Part shown: positions 15,601 through 23,849 of the stretch, piece by piece
Numbering within the stretch: position 1 is the first letter of the stretch
Layout of the letters: each line of letters begins with the position of its first letter
Assembly (NCBI GenBank): GCA_937952895.1
Contig: CALFYC010000069.1
Location: 1-29,883 of the forward strand
Length of the DNA: 29,883 nt
Direction of reading: 5' to 3'
DNA from: an uncultured Neisseriaceae bacterium
GTDB lineage: Bacteria > Pseudomonadota > Gammaproteobacteria > Burkholderiales > UBA11063
Notes under the pieces: model-generated
Seen by the model: the letters and a program-made list of their open reading frames with translations, nothing else
Told to the model about the DNA's origin: nothing
Databases searched by the model: none
Made by a program: the position numbers and the translations under genes

Positions 15601-16473
15601 CTAAACTGCAGCACTACCTGCTACAATTTCTGCCAATTCTTTTGTAATCGCAGCTTGCCGCGACTTATTATAAACCAAACGTAATTGATTAATTGCTTCA
15701 CCCGCATTATCAGTTGCAGCTCGCATTGCAATCATTCTCGATGCTTGCTCTGATGCCATATTATCTGCTAACGCCTGGTAAACCACAGATTCAATATATC
15801 TACGAATTAAATCATTTAATACCGTCTCAGCCGATGGCTCATATATATAATCCCACGGTAACTTCTTGTCTAAATGTAAATCTTTTTCACTAAGTGGTAG
15901 TAATTGCTCACATACTGCTTGTTGCTTCATCGTATTTATAAAGTGAGAATAAATGACATATACGGCATCTAATTCTTTATTTTGAAATTTATTTAGAACT
16001 AAAGCTAATGGTCCAACCAATTTATCCATGTGAGGCACATCACCTAAGCCAACAGCAGAACTACCAATTTCCATCCCAATTCGATTTGCAGCATTAAGAC
16101 CTTTATGACCTAACACACACACCTCAACACCAATATTATTACTATTAAAGTTACGAACTTGTTCATAAAACAACTTAATCGCATTGGAATTTAAACCCCC
16201 ACATAAACCTTTATCTGTAGTAATAAAAATTATTCCTACTTTTTTAATTTCTGTGGGTTTTCTTAAAAATGGCGTAGTATTTCGTGCATATGGATTTACT
16301 AATGCAAGATTAGCCATCACTCGACGCACATTTTCTGCATATGGTCTAGCCATTTTCATCCGCTCTTGCGTCTTACGCATCTTGGATGTTGCTACCATTT
16401 GCATTGCTCGAGTGATTTTTTGCGTATTTTGGACGCTTTTAATCTTACTACGTATCTCTTTTCCTGTAGACAT
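15601..16473 (-). CDS. atpG: F1 ATP synthase gamma subunit
   Basis: The gamma subunit is the rotating central shaft of F1. The 290 residues begin with the conserved helix GKEIRSKIKSVQNTQKITRA, have the Rossmann-like middle with TTDKGLCGGLNSN, and end with the long helix AATDNAGEAINQLRLVYNKS followed by RQAAITKELAEIV. GAGGAA precedes the ATG by 7 nt. It lies between atpA and atpD with short spacers. Confidence 0.98.
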   Translation of the reverse strand: MSTGKEIRSKIKSVQNTQKITRAMQMVATSKMRKTQERMKMARPYAENVRRVMANLALVNPYARNTTPFLRKPTEIKKVGIIFITTDKGLCGGLNSNAIKLFYEQVRNFNSNNIGVEVCVLGHKGLNAANRIGMEIGSSAVGLGDVPHMDKLVGPLALVLNKFQNKELDAVYVIYSHFINTMKQQAVCEQLLPLSEKDLHLDKKLPWDYIYEPSAETVLNDLIRRYIESVVYQALADNMASEQASRMIAMRAATDNAGEAINQLRLVYNKSRQAAITKELAEIVAGSAAV

Positions 16474-16500
16474 CTACTAATTCCTCAATCAGATACCTAG

Positions 16501-18042
16501 TTAAACTACAAAACCTAATTTAAACTCAGTTAAAGCTTTTTTAATAGCCTCTTCGTTCTCTTTAGATAACTCACCACTAGTATTTATATCATCTAAAACT
16601 TTAGATAAATTAGACTGCATATAGGTCATAAATCCACTTTCAAAAGCCAGAGCTTTATTAACTGGAATTCCACTATAAAAATCATTATTAGCTGCATATA
16701 AAGTTAAAGACATTTCAGCAACGCTTAATGGAGAGAATTGTTTTTGCTTCATTAATTCAGTTACAATTTGACCATGATTTAATTGTTTACGAGTAACCTC
16801 ATCTAAATCAGATGCAAACTGCGCAAATGCTGCCAACTCACGATATTGAGCTAGTGATAAACGAACACTACCACCTAATTTTTTTATCACTTTAGTCTGA
16901 GCCGCACCACCTACCCGAGATACCGAAATACCTGGATTAATTGCCGGACGGATTCCTGAATTAAATAAATCAGTCTCTAAGAAAATTTGTCCATCTGTAA
17001 TCGAAATTACGTTAGTTGGAACGAATGCAGACACGTCCCCAGCCTGAGTTTCGATAATTGGTAATGCAGTTAATGAACCAGTTTTACCCTTTACTTCACC
17101 TTTTGTAAATTTTTCTACGTATTCTTCATTAACTCGCGCAGCACGCTCAAGTAAACGTGAATGTAAATAAAACACATCCCCAGGATATGCCTCACGACCA
17201 GGAGGTCTACGTAACAATAGTGAAATTTGACGATAAGCAACTGCTTGCTTTGATAAATCATCATAAACAATTAGAGCATCTTGGCCACGATCACGGAAAT
17301 ATTCACCCATCGTGCATCCTGAATAAGGTGCTACAAATTGTAATGCAGCAGACTCTGAAGCTGATGCTGAAACTACAATTGTGTGGCCCATTGCGCCGTG
17401 CTCTTCAAGTTTTCTAACCACGTTAGCGATTGATGATGCTTTTTGACCAATTGCCACATAAACACAAATCACACCATTACCTTTTTGGTTAATGATAGTA
17501 TCAATTGCAACTGCAGTTTTACCAGTTTGTCTGTCACCAATGATTAGCTCACGCTGACCACGGCCAATTGGCACCATTGCATCAATTGCTTTTAATCCTG
17601 TTTGTAGTGGTTGTGATACTGATTTGCGTTCAATCACCCCTGGTGCAACCTTCTCAATTGCTGATGTAAGTTTAGTATTTAAAGGCCCTTTACCATCAAC
17701 TGGGCGACCTAGTGCATCAACAACTCGACCAATTAATTCCGGACCAACTGGAACCTCAAGAATTTTACCCGTACAAAATACTTCATCACCTTCACGGATA
17801 TGTTCGTATTCACCAAGAATAACAGTACCAACAGAGTCACGCTCAAGATTCATTGCCATTCCATAAACATTGCCTGGAAATAAAATCATCTCCCCTTGCA
17901 TAACATCAGATAAACCGTAAATTTGTACAATACCATCCGCCACAGATAAAACCACACCTTTAGTGCGGTAATCACTACCTAGCTTAGATGCTTCTATTTT
18001 AGACTGAATAATATTACTAATTTCAGAAGGATTTAAGTGCAT
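16501..18042 (-). CDS. atpA: F1 ATP synthase alpha subunit
   Basis: The non-catalytic nucleotide-binding subunit of F1, 513 residues, the same length as E. coli AtpA. Walker A GDRQTGKT is at 169-176. The arginine finger region SVSRVGGAAQTK and the block LLRRPPGREAYPGDVFYLHS are intact. AGGAG lies 7 nt before the ATG, and the atpH stop is 9 bp upstream. Confidence 0.99.
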   Translation of the reverse strand: MHLNPSEISNIIQSKIEASKLGSDYRTKGVVLSVADGIVQIYGLSDVMQGEMILFPGNVYGMAMNLERDSVGTVILGEYEHIREGDEVFCTGKILEVPVGPELIGRVVDALGRPVDGKGPLNTKLTSAIEKVAPGVIERKSVSQPLQTGLKAIDAMVPIGRGQRELIIGDRQTGKTAVAIDTIINQKGNGVICVYVAIGQKASSIANVVRKLEEHGAMGHTIVVSASASESAALQFVAPYSGCTMGEYFRDRGQDALIVYDDLSKQAVAYRQISLLLRRPPGREAYPGDVFYLHSRLLERAARVNEEYVEKFTKGEVKGKTGSLTALPIIETQAGDVSAFVPTNVISITDGQIFLETDLFNSGIRPAINPGISVSRVGGAAQTKVIKKLGGSVRLSLAQYRELAAFAQFASDLDEVTRKQLNHGQIVTELMKQKQFSPLSVAEMSLTLYAANNDFYSGIPVNKALAFESGFMTYMQSNLSKVLDDINTSGELSKENEEAIKKALTEFKLGFVV

Positions 18043-18051
18043 GAATCACTC

Positions 18052-18585
18052 CTATATGATAATTTGTGTAGCCATTTTATTTAAGCTACCTTTAACAGAG
18101 GCATCAATAACGACATCATTGATCAATACCTTTATGCCACCAATTAATTCCGGCTGAACTTCAACAGTTGCCGTAATATTTTTATTAAATTTTTTACTTA
18201 AAATTCTTTCAAATTCAGCTTTAGCTGATTCATCCATAGCAAATGCCGAATAAATAGTAGCCTTTGCTGTATTTTGCTCATCTGCAACCAATTTTTCAAA
18301 ACCAAATGCAATGTCTGCTAAAATTATTAAACGATTATTATCTTGCAATAACTGTAAAAAAGCTTTAATTGATTCATTGCTATTGTTGATTAATTGTAAC
18401 AACGTCTCTAAAACTTCACTGCGTGCAATCTTAGGATTACTAATTAAATCAACAAAATTTTTATTTTGAGCGGCTGTTGCAAGAATTTTAAGATTCTCTA
18501 ACCATTCGTTTATACTATTGCCAGCTTTGGCTAATTCAAAAGCTGCACTAGCATAAGGATGGGCTAAACTACTTTTATTTGACAT
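18052..18585 (-). CDS. atpH: F1 ATP synthase delta subunit
   Basis: Delta joins F1 to the peripheral stalk. The 177 residues start with the family pattern PYASAAFELAKAGN and the N-terminal six-helix bundle, and end with ELIGGIKVLINDVVIDASVKG, the typical C-terminal element. The gene is 6 bp after atpF, and the GGAG in the end of atpF probably serves as ribosome binding site. Confidence 0.96.
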   Translation of the reverse strand: MSNKSSLAHPYASAAFELAKAGNSINEWLENLKILATAAQNKNFVDLISNPKIARSEVLETLLQLINNSNESIKAFLQLLQDNNRLIILADIAFGFEKLVADEQNTAKATIYSAFAMDESAKAEFERILSKKFNKNITATVEVQPELIGGIKVLINDVVIDASVKGSLNKMATQIII

Positions 18586-18591
18586 AGCTAA

Positions 18592-19062
18592 TTAAAACTC
18601 CGCTTTAAGCGTATTTAACATTTGTTCATGACGCTTTATATCTACTTCTGCTTTTAAAATTTGCTCTGCACCTTTTACCGCTAAAGTAGCCACTTGTGAA
18701 CGTAACTGTTCTTTTGCTTTAACAAACTCTTGCTCAATTCGAGCCTTTGCATCAGCAATAATTTTATTACTTTCAACCACCGCACGATCTTTGGCTTCAT
18801 CAATTAATTGATTAGCACGTTTCTCTGCATTATTGATAATTTCCACAGCGCGATTTTGAACGCTCTTAAGCTCCTGCGCAACTCTAGCTTCTGCATCCAT
18901 AAGTTCCTGCTTACCTTTTTCAGCAGCAGCTAAGCCATCTGCGATTTTGGCCGCACGCTCATCTAACATTTTAGTTAGCGGAGGCCAAACAAATTTCATG
19001 GTAAACCAGACTAAAAGAGCAAAAGTAATTGCCTGTCCCAGTAATGTTGCATTAATATTCAC
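18592..19062 (-). CDS. atpF: Fo ATP synthase b subunit
   Basis: Peripheral-stalk subunit b, 156 residues as in E. coli. A single N-terminal membrane helix (about 8-27, ending FVWPPLTKMLDER) leads into a long charged coiled coil with Ala-rich heptads through to the C-terminus. The start is GTG at 19062, with AAGGG 8 nt upstream. It lies between atpE and atpH. Confidence 0.97.
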   Translation of the reverse strand: MNINATLLGQAITFALLVWFTMKFVWPPLTKMLDERAAKIADGLAAAEKGKQELMDAEARVAQELKSVQNRAVEIINNAEKRANQLIDEAKDRAVVESNKIIADAKARIEQEFVKAKEQLRSQVATLAVKGAEQILKAEVDIKRHEQMLNTLKAEF

Positions 19063-19093
19063 ACTAATTCCCTTTTAAAGATCTAGCTAATTC

Positions 19094-19384
19094 TTAATGT
19101 GCAACAGTTTTTAATATACCCAAAGCTGTACTTAATAATGGGTTATTGAAAATAAACAATAATGCAATACCAACACCAATCATTGAAATCGCATCAAGTA
19201 AACCTGCAACAATGAATAATTTAGTTTGTAACATTGAAACCAATTCTGGTTGACGTGCAGCTGATTCTAAAAATTTACCACCCAACAAACCAAAACCAAT
19301 CGCAGTACCACAAGCCGCTAAACCAATCATAATCGCAGCAGCAATACCCGTTAGACCAGAAATATTCGAAATTAATGATTCCAT
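19094..19384 (-). CDS. atpE: Fo ATP synthase c subunit
   Basis: The proteolipid of the rotor ring, 96 residues in two membrane helices joined by the polar loop ARQPE (43-47). The ion-binding carboxylate is D64 in GLLDAISMIGVG. Asp here, and the lack of the Gln/Glu pattern of sodium-binding rings, point to protons as the coupling ion. The N-terminus is longer than in E. coli (79 residues). GGAG lies 7 nt before the ATG. Confidence 0.97.
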   Translation of the reverse strand: MESLISNISGLTGIAAAIMIGLAACGTAIGFGLLGGKFLESAARQPELVSMLQTKLFIVAGLLDAISMIGVGIALLFIFNNPLLSTALGILKTVAH

Positions 19385-19476
19385 TAAAGAGCTCCTAAAA
19401 ACAAAACAACATTATTTACATACACCAATTTATTACATCAAATTAATCAGTAATTGGATCAATTTGAATCATCTAA

Positions 19477-20247
19477 TCAATGTTCTTCAATTGCCAAACT
19501 TAAATAAACTATAGTTAACACCATAAATACAAAAGCTTGTAAAATTATAATTAAGATATGGAAAATTGCCCACGGTGTTCCAAGTATCCATTGCACACCC
19601 CAAGGCAATAACGCAATCAGAATAAAAATCAACTCTCCCGCATACATATTACCGAATAACCGCAATGCTAAAGAGATTGGTTTAGATAATAACTCAATCA
19701 TCTGAAATACAAAATTAATCGGCGCAAGCTTTGCACCAAAAGGAGCAACAAATAACTCTTTAATCCAACCAAATAAGCCTTTGGCTTTAATGCTATAAAA
19801 GATAATTAACAAAAATATTGATATTGACATAGCAAAAGTAGCATTAATATCAGCAGATGGAACCATACGCCAATGTGATTCTGGACTACCACGACTTATA
19901 TTGATAAATGAAATCAAATCAACAGGTAGTAAATCCATCAAATTCATTAGGAATACCCAGCAAAAGATTGTCAATGATAACGGAGCAATCATGCGGCTTT
20001 TACCGTGGTAAATATCAGTAACCTGAGTTTGCACCATCTCAAGAATTAATTCAATAAATAGTTGAAATTTTCCAGGATTTTCAACTTTTGCACGCTTTGC
20101 AACAATAGCAAATACCGATAGAAAAATAAACCCCAAAATTAATGATACAGTGAACGTATCAGCATGCAGTGACCAAACCCCATCAGAAACACCACTATAA
20201 TTGTTATGTGTCAAATGGTGAACTATATATTCAGTAGTTGTTAACAT
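19477..20247 (-). CDS. atpB: Fo ATP synthase a subunit
   Basis: The stator channel subunit, 256 residues. The essential Arg is R197 in KPISLALRLFGNMYAGEL, matching R210 of E. coli. WVFLMNLMDLLPVDL is the conserved third-helix region, and AFVFMVLTIVYLSLAIEEH is the standard C-terminus. GGTG lies 6-7 nt before the ATG. The next gene, atpE, begins about 90 bp downstream. Confidence 0.98.
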   Translation of the reverse strand: MLTTTEYIVHHLTHNNYSGVSDGVWSLHADTFTVSLILGFIFLSVFAIVAKRAKVENPGKFQLFIELILEMVQTQVTDIYHGKSRMIAPLSLTIFCWVFLMNLMDLLPVDLISFINISRGSPESHWRMVPSADINATFAMSISIFLLIIFYSIKAKGLFGWIKELFVAPFGAKLAPINFVFQMIELLSKPISLALRLFGNMYAGELIFILIALLPWGVQWILGTPWAIFHILIIILQAFVFMVLTIVYLSLAIEEH

Positions 20248-20287
20248 TTACTACACCCGTAAAACAACTTATTAAACCTAATTTCAA

Positions 20288-20662
20288 TTACCCTTTTATC
20301 AGAGCCAACCATTGCCCAGATATGCTTACACAATAAGTAATTAATAAAACAAAAAAATTGCACTGCTTATAGATAATATATACCAGTGCAAAAAGTGCTG
20401 CAGTTACAGCAAATTTGAGTAACATCGCCATTTGATGCCTAGCCAAGACCACTTTAGGGTGCCCAACCATACCATTTGCAAAAGCTACTTTAATATATGT
20501 CAATGTAGGAACCAATACTATAACTATTGCCAATAAAGCACTTATAATATCAACACTATTGTGCCTACTTATTGCGACCACAGCCAAACAAATAAATCCC
20601 AGATAAAATTGCAATTTTACTGAAGCTTTAATATGTCTAAAATACGTTCTGTGGTGTAACAT
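20288..20662 (-). CDS. atpI: ATP synthase subunit I
   Basis: Small hydrophobic protein of 124 residues with four predicted membrane helices, the first gene of the operon. AtpI helps assemble or stabilise the c-ring and may move magnesium ions. The central block GHPKVVLARHQMAMLLKFAV matches the family pattern around the third helix. There is no Shine-Dalgarno sequence before the ATG. A TATAAT at 20671-20676 is only 9 bp upstream, so a nearly leaderless transcript is possible as well as one from the promoter at 20721-20750. Confidence 0.9.
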   Translation of the reverse strand: MLHHRTYFRHIKASVKLQFYLGFICLAVVAISRHNSVDIISALLAIVIVLVPTLTYIKVAFANGMVGHPKVVLARHQMAMLLKFAVTAALFALVYIIYKQCNFFVLLITYCVSISGQWLALIKG

Positions 20663-20720
20663 AGGACAAGATTATAACATAAAATATAAATCAAAAATTT
20701 ATTTTTTTAAATGATTTCTA

Positions 20721-20750
20721 CTTATATTTATTGTGGATAAAACATTTCAA
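20721..20750 (-). promoter_or_regulatory. candidate promoter of the atp operon
   Basis: TTGAAA (20745-20750) and TATAAG (20721-20726) on the minus strand are 18 bp apart and would give a leader of about 50 nt. A second TATAAT at 20671-20676 lacks a good -35. Confidence 0.45.
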
Positions 20751-20806
20751 CATTTAAAATGTTTAATTTAACGCTAAAATAAAATCTAGTAAAATTAATC
20801 TAGTTT

Positions 20807-20848
20807 ATAGTTATCAGCGTAAATAGTTTTATTTACGCTGATAACTAT
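20807..20848 (-). terminator. 19-bp perfect hairpin after the exported-protein gene
   Basis: ATAGTTATCAGCGTAAATA pairs exactly with 20830-20848 around a GTTT loop, ending 4 bp from the stop codon at 20853. There is no clear T run after it on either strand, so it may work as an RNA-stabilising 3' structure rather than a classical terminator. Confidence 0.6.
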
Positions 20849-20852
20849 CAAA

Positions 20853-21392
20853 TTAATTAAACGAACTAGGTGGAATATTACACGACTCAACGTCAATAAT
20901 AGGAGACACCTTGACTACATAAGTGTCACTCTCAAGCTTATCTGCTCCAGGAAAATCAATTTTATCATCAGTAACAACTTGATTAGGTGCAAGAATAAAT
21001 GATTCTATTGATGGGTTTGAATAAGGAATAAATTTGAAATTCAACTGTGCCGCAAATGTATAATTCTTCATCCAATAAGTATAAGCATAGCTTTCTCCGA
21101 CTGGGTCTAAGTTGTGATGAAACTCTAATGACGTGTCATGCCCATATGTACTATTTGGATTATAGTAAAGCATAAAACTACTTTCTATACTACAAATAAC
21201 CCACGCACCTCTACCACCTAAAATTGCAGATTCAGTAATTTTACAATTATTATCAATATGAGGATCAAATGCTATAGGGCATTTTGCTTGATTATCAAAG
21301 TACAATTTTATGGTTGAAGTAATATTTTTTGCAAAAGTTATGTTTGATGTTAGTAATAATGTCGTTATAACTAGTAAATGAATTTTTCTCAC
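20853..21392 (-). CDS. exported protein of unknown function
   Basis: This 179-residue protein has a signal peptide cleaved near residue 21 (TSNITFA). The mature part is rich in aromatic residues and Asn, with four cysteines besides none in the signal (CPIAF, NNCKI, WVICS, ESCNI), probably forming disulfides in the periplasm or outside the cell. It looks beta-rich (FAAQLNFKFIPY, ESDTYVVKVSPI). I do not recognise the family. The start is GTG, with GGAAAGG about 8 nt upstream. A 19-bp hairpin follows the stop. It is not clearly related to the exported protein at 28605, which has a similar size and style. Confidence 0.7.
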   Translation of the reverse strand: MRKIHLLVITTLLLTSNITFAKNITSTIKLYFDNQAKCPIAFDPHIDNNCKITESAILGGRGAWVICSIESSFMLYYNPNSTYGHDTSLEFHHNLDPVGESYAYTYWMKNYTFAAQLNFKFIPYSNPSIESFILAPNQVVTDDKIDFPGADKLESDTYVVKVSPIIDVESCNIPPSSFN

Positions 21393-21549
21393 AGTTTAAA
21401 CCTTTCCAAAAATTAATTTAATTTCTTACATAAATCAGCTATAATAAGGGCTCATAGCAAATCGGATTATATAATGAATTTCCTATTATGCACATTAAAT
21501 TTTTCAAAAATATGCTAATTATTTAATTCATTAAACACTATGGATTAAA

Positions 21550-22647
21550 TTAAAACAATTGCTGCTGTTGATGATTTATCAGTAGAGTATAATCAAAATT
21601 AACACCAACCCCAAGCAAGCGAATAGGCTTAATTTGCTTATTGTAACGACGATCAAACAAACCAATAAAATTGTCAAAATTGATTATATTTGTATTAATT
21701 TCAGCTGAAATTTGCTTAAAATCAGAAAATTTAATTTTGATAAACTGAGCCTTAATTGGTGCCTCAACTTTAGCCGCTTCAAGGCGTGATCTTAGTTGAC
21801 TAGATAATTGGCGTATTTGATCATAAATAATTTCAAGATCGACTAAATTAGTAGCGAATGTAGTTTCAACGCTTAATGATTTACGTTGCCGATTTGGATT
21901 TACCTCACGATTATCAATACCACGGGATTGGTAATATAACTGAGCACCAAATTTACCAAAATAATCAACTAACTCGTTTAATGAAAATTTTTGTAAATCT
22001 GCACAAGTATGGATATTTAATTTTTCAAGTTTTGCATTTGTGACTTGTCCAACCCCAAATAATTTATTAACGGGTAGTTTTACAATGAATTCATTAATTT
22101 GCTCAGGTTTGATGACATAAATTCCATTTGGTTTATTCCAACCGCTAGCAATCTTCGCCAAAAATTTATTACTCGAAATTCCAGCTGATGCAGTTAAGTG
22201 TTCATTGTGCCAAATATCCTTACGAATAGCTTCAGCAATTAATGTAGCACTTCCTTTATATTGTAAGCATGCACTAACATCTAAAAAAGCTTCATCTAAA
22301 GCCAAAGGTTCAACCAAATTGGTATATTGATTGAAAATTTCTTGAATACGTCTTGAAACTATTTTGTATCTTGCCATATTTACTGGCAGTAACACTAAAT
22401 CAGGGCATAATTTTAATGCTGTAGCTGTTGGCATTGCAGATCTTACCCCATATTTTCGCGCTTCGTAATTACAAGTACATAAAACACCTCGTTTATCTAC
22501 GCTTCCACCAACAGCAACCGGTAAATTTTTCAAATTTGGATTATCACGCACTTCAATGGCTGCATAAAAACAATCCATATCAATATGAATTACTTTACGT
22601 GGTTTTTCAGAAATAAAACTAGACTGCATAATTGCTAATTTTAACAT
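21550..22647 (-). CDS. dinB: DNA polymerase IV (Y-family)
   Basis: Translesion DNA polymerase, 365 residues. Catalytic carboxylates are D23 in VIHIDMDCFYAAIE and D118/E119 in PLALDEAFLDVS. The steric-gate region CFYAA, the KYGVRSAMP block and SAGISSNKFLAKIASGWNKP are intact. The protein ends QQQLF, which fits the QxxLF beta-clamp-binding peptide. Two ATGs are possible (22647, or 22629 six codons in), and neither has a good ribosome binding site. No LexA-type operator was recognised upstream, so SOS control is uncertain. Confidence 0.97.
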   Translation of the reverse strand: MLKLAIMQSSFISEKPRKVIHIDMDCFYAAIEVRDNPNLKNLPVAVGGSVDKRGVLCTCNYEARKYGVRSAMPTATALKLCPDLVLLPVNMARYKIVSRRIQEIFNQYTNLVEPLALDEAFLDVSACLQYKGSATLIAEAIRKDIWHNEHLTASAGISSNKFLAKIASGWNKPNGIYVIKPEQINEFIVKLPVNKLFGVGQVTNAKLEKLNIHTCADLQKFSLNELVDYFGKFGAQLYYQSRGIDNREVNPNRQRKSLSVETTFATNLVDLEIIYDQIRQLSSQLRSRLEAAKVEAPIKAQFIKIKFSDFKQISAEINTNIINFDNFIGLFDRRYNKQIKPIRLLGVGVNFDYTLLINHQQQQLF

Positions 22648-22882
22648 GCACTAAATAGTTAAATTTTTATATTTTTAATAAACTTCTCATCTACATTAAA
22701 TTTTTTATAGCAGAAAAAATACACGTGATCTATTAGATAAAATTAATCGAATTAGGACTATTTTAAACACTCATTGAGGCTATAGAAAAATAATTTCTGC
22801 AATTAGCTTAGGAAAATTTTATACTTATAACATGCTAAATATGCCATAATCTCGATAATACTAATCAAATTATAAAACTAAT

Positions 22883-23833
22883 ATGAAAAAATTACTCTTT
22901 ATCACAGATCCAATTCATAACTTCAAAGCAACTGATACAACATGCTTAATGTTTCTTACTGCTAAAAATCTTGGCTATAAAGTATTTTATTGTTTAGTCA
23001 ATGATATATACTCTAAAAATGATCAAGCATGGTGCAATGTTAAAGAGTTAAACTTTTCAGTCACGTTAACTGATAATATTGCAGATCATCCTAGTTGGTT
23101 TTGTGAAACTGAATATTCAAATAATCATTTATTGAATGAATTTTCTGCGGTATTGGTGCGCAACGATCCGCCTTTTGATATGGAATATTATTATTTGACA
23201 CAATTATTGTCAATTGCCGAGAAACATGGGGCAAAAGTTATCAATAATAGTTTTGCTCTTAGAAATTTTAATGAAAAATTAACCATTCTGCAATTTCCAG
23301 AATTAATTACACCAACAATAGTGACTAAAAACAAACATATAATACTTGATTTTTTAAATGAACATGAAGTATGTGTTATTAAACCTCTTGATTTAATGGC
23401 AGGAAGAAGTGTATTTCGTATTTCTTTAACTGATGTAAATCATATGGTTATTATTGAAAATATCACCGAAAACTTTAAACAAACCATCATGATACAAAAA
23501 TTTATTCCTGAGGTTGTAAAAGGCGATAAACGAATATTTATTATTCATGGTCAAGTTGTGCCACATTGCTTATATCGAATTCCAGCACCAAGTCAGATTC
23601 GAGGGAATTTAGCTGTTGGAGGTCGAGGAGAGGTCCATGAATTAAATAATAAAGATTTAGAAATTGCCAATATAATTGCGAAATGGGCCGTTAAACAAGG
23701 TATTTCATTTGTAGGAATTGATGTAATTGGCGATAAATTAACTGAAATTAATATTACAAGCCCAACTGGTGCAAGGCAAATTTTAGCTAGCACTGGGCTA
23801 AATATAATAGAACTACTATTTAAACAATTATAA
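22883..23833 (+). CDS. gshB: glutathione synthetase-like ATP-grasp enzyme
   Basis: Joins gamma-glutamylcysteine and glycine with ATP to give glutathione. The 316 residues match GshB length (315 in E. coli). Supporting blocks are VLVRNDPPFDMEYYY, FNEKL, GDKRIFIIHG, IRGNLAVGGRGE and LTEINITSPTGARQI. One oddity: the ATP-grasp glycine-rich loop, KPLDGMGGASIFR in E. coli, reads KPLDLMAGRSVFR here (167-179), so two of the glycines are replaced. gshA is not in the window. No Shine-Dalgarno sequence precedes the ATG. It is the first gene of a five-gene unit, and the next gene starts 16 bp after its stop. Confidence 0.9.
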   Translation: MKKLLFITDPIHNFKATDTTCLMFLTAKNLGYKVFYCLVNDIYSKNDQAWCNVKELNFSVTLTDNIADHPSWFCETEYSNNHLLNEFSAVLVRNDPPFDMEYYYLTQLLSIAEKHGAKVINNSFALRNFNEKLTILQFPELITPTIVTKNKHIILDFLNEHEVCVIKPLDLMAGRSVFRISLTDVNHMVIIENITENFKQTIMIQKFIPEVVKGDKRIFIIHGQVVPHCLYRIPAPSQIRGNLAVGGRGEVHELNNKDLEIANIIAKWAVKQGISFVGIDVIGDKLTEINITSPTGARQILASTGLNIIELLFKQL

Positions 23834-23849
23834 ATCTAGAAGTATTTTC

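Noticed and set aside
20671..20676. TATAAT 9 bp before atpI as sole operon promoter with a leaderless mRNA
   Set aside because: There is no acceptable -35 at 16-18 bp, and such hexamers are frequent in this AT-rich DNA; a better-spaced pair lies at 20721-20750.
22648..22720. SOS (LexA) operator before dinB, and likewise before uvrB
   Set aside because: I looked for a CTG-N10-CAG type palindrome in both upstream regions and found none.
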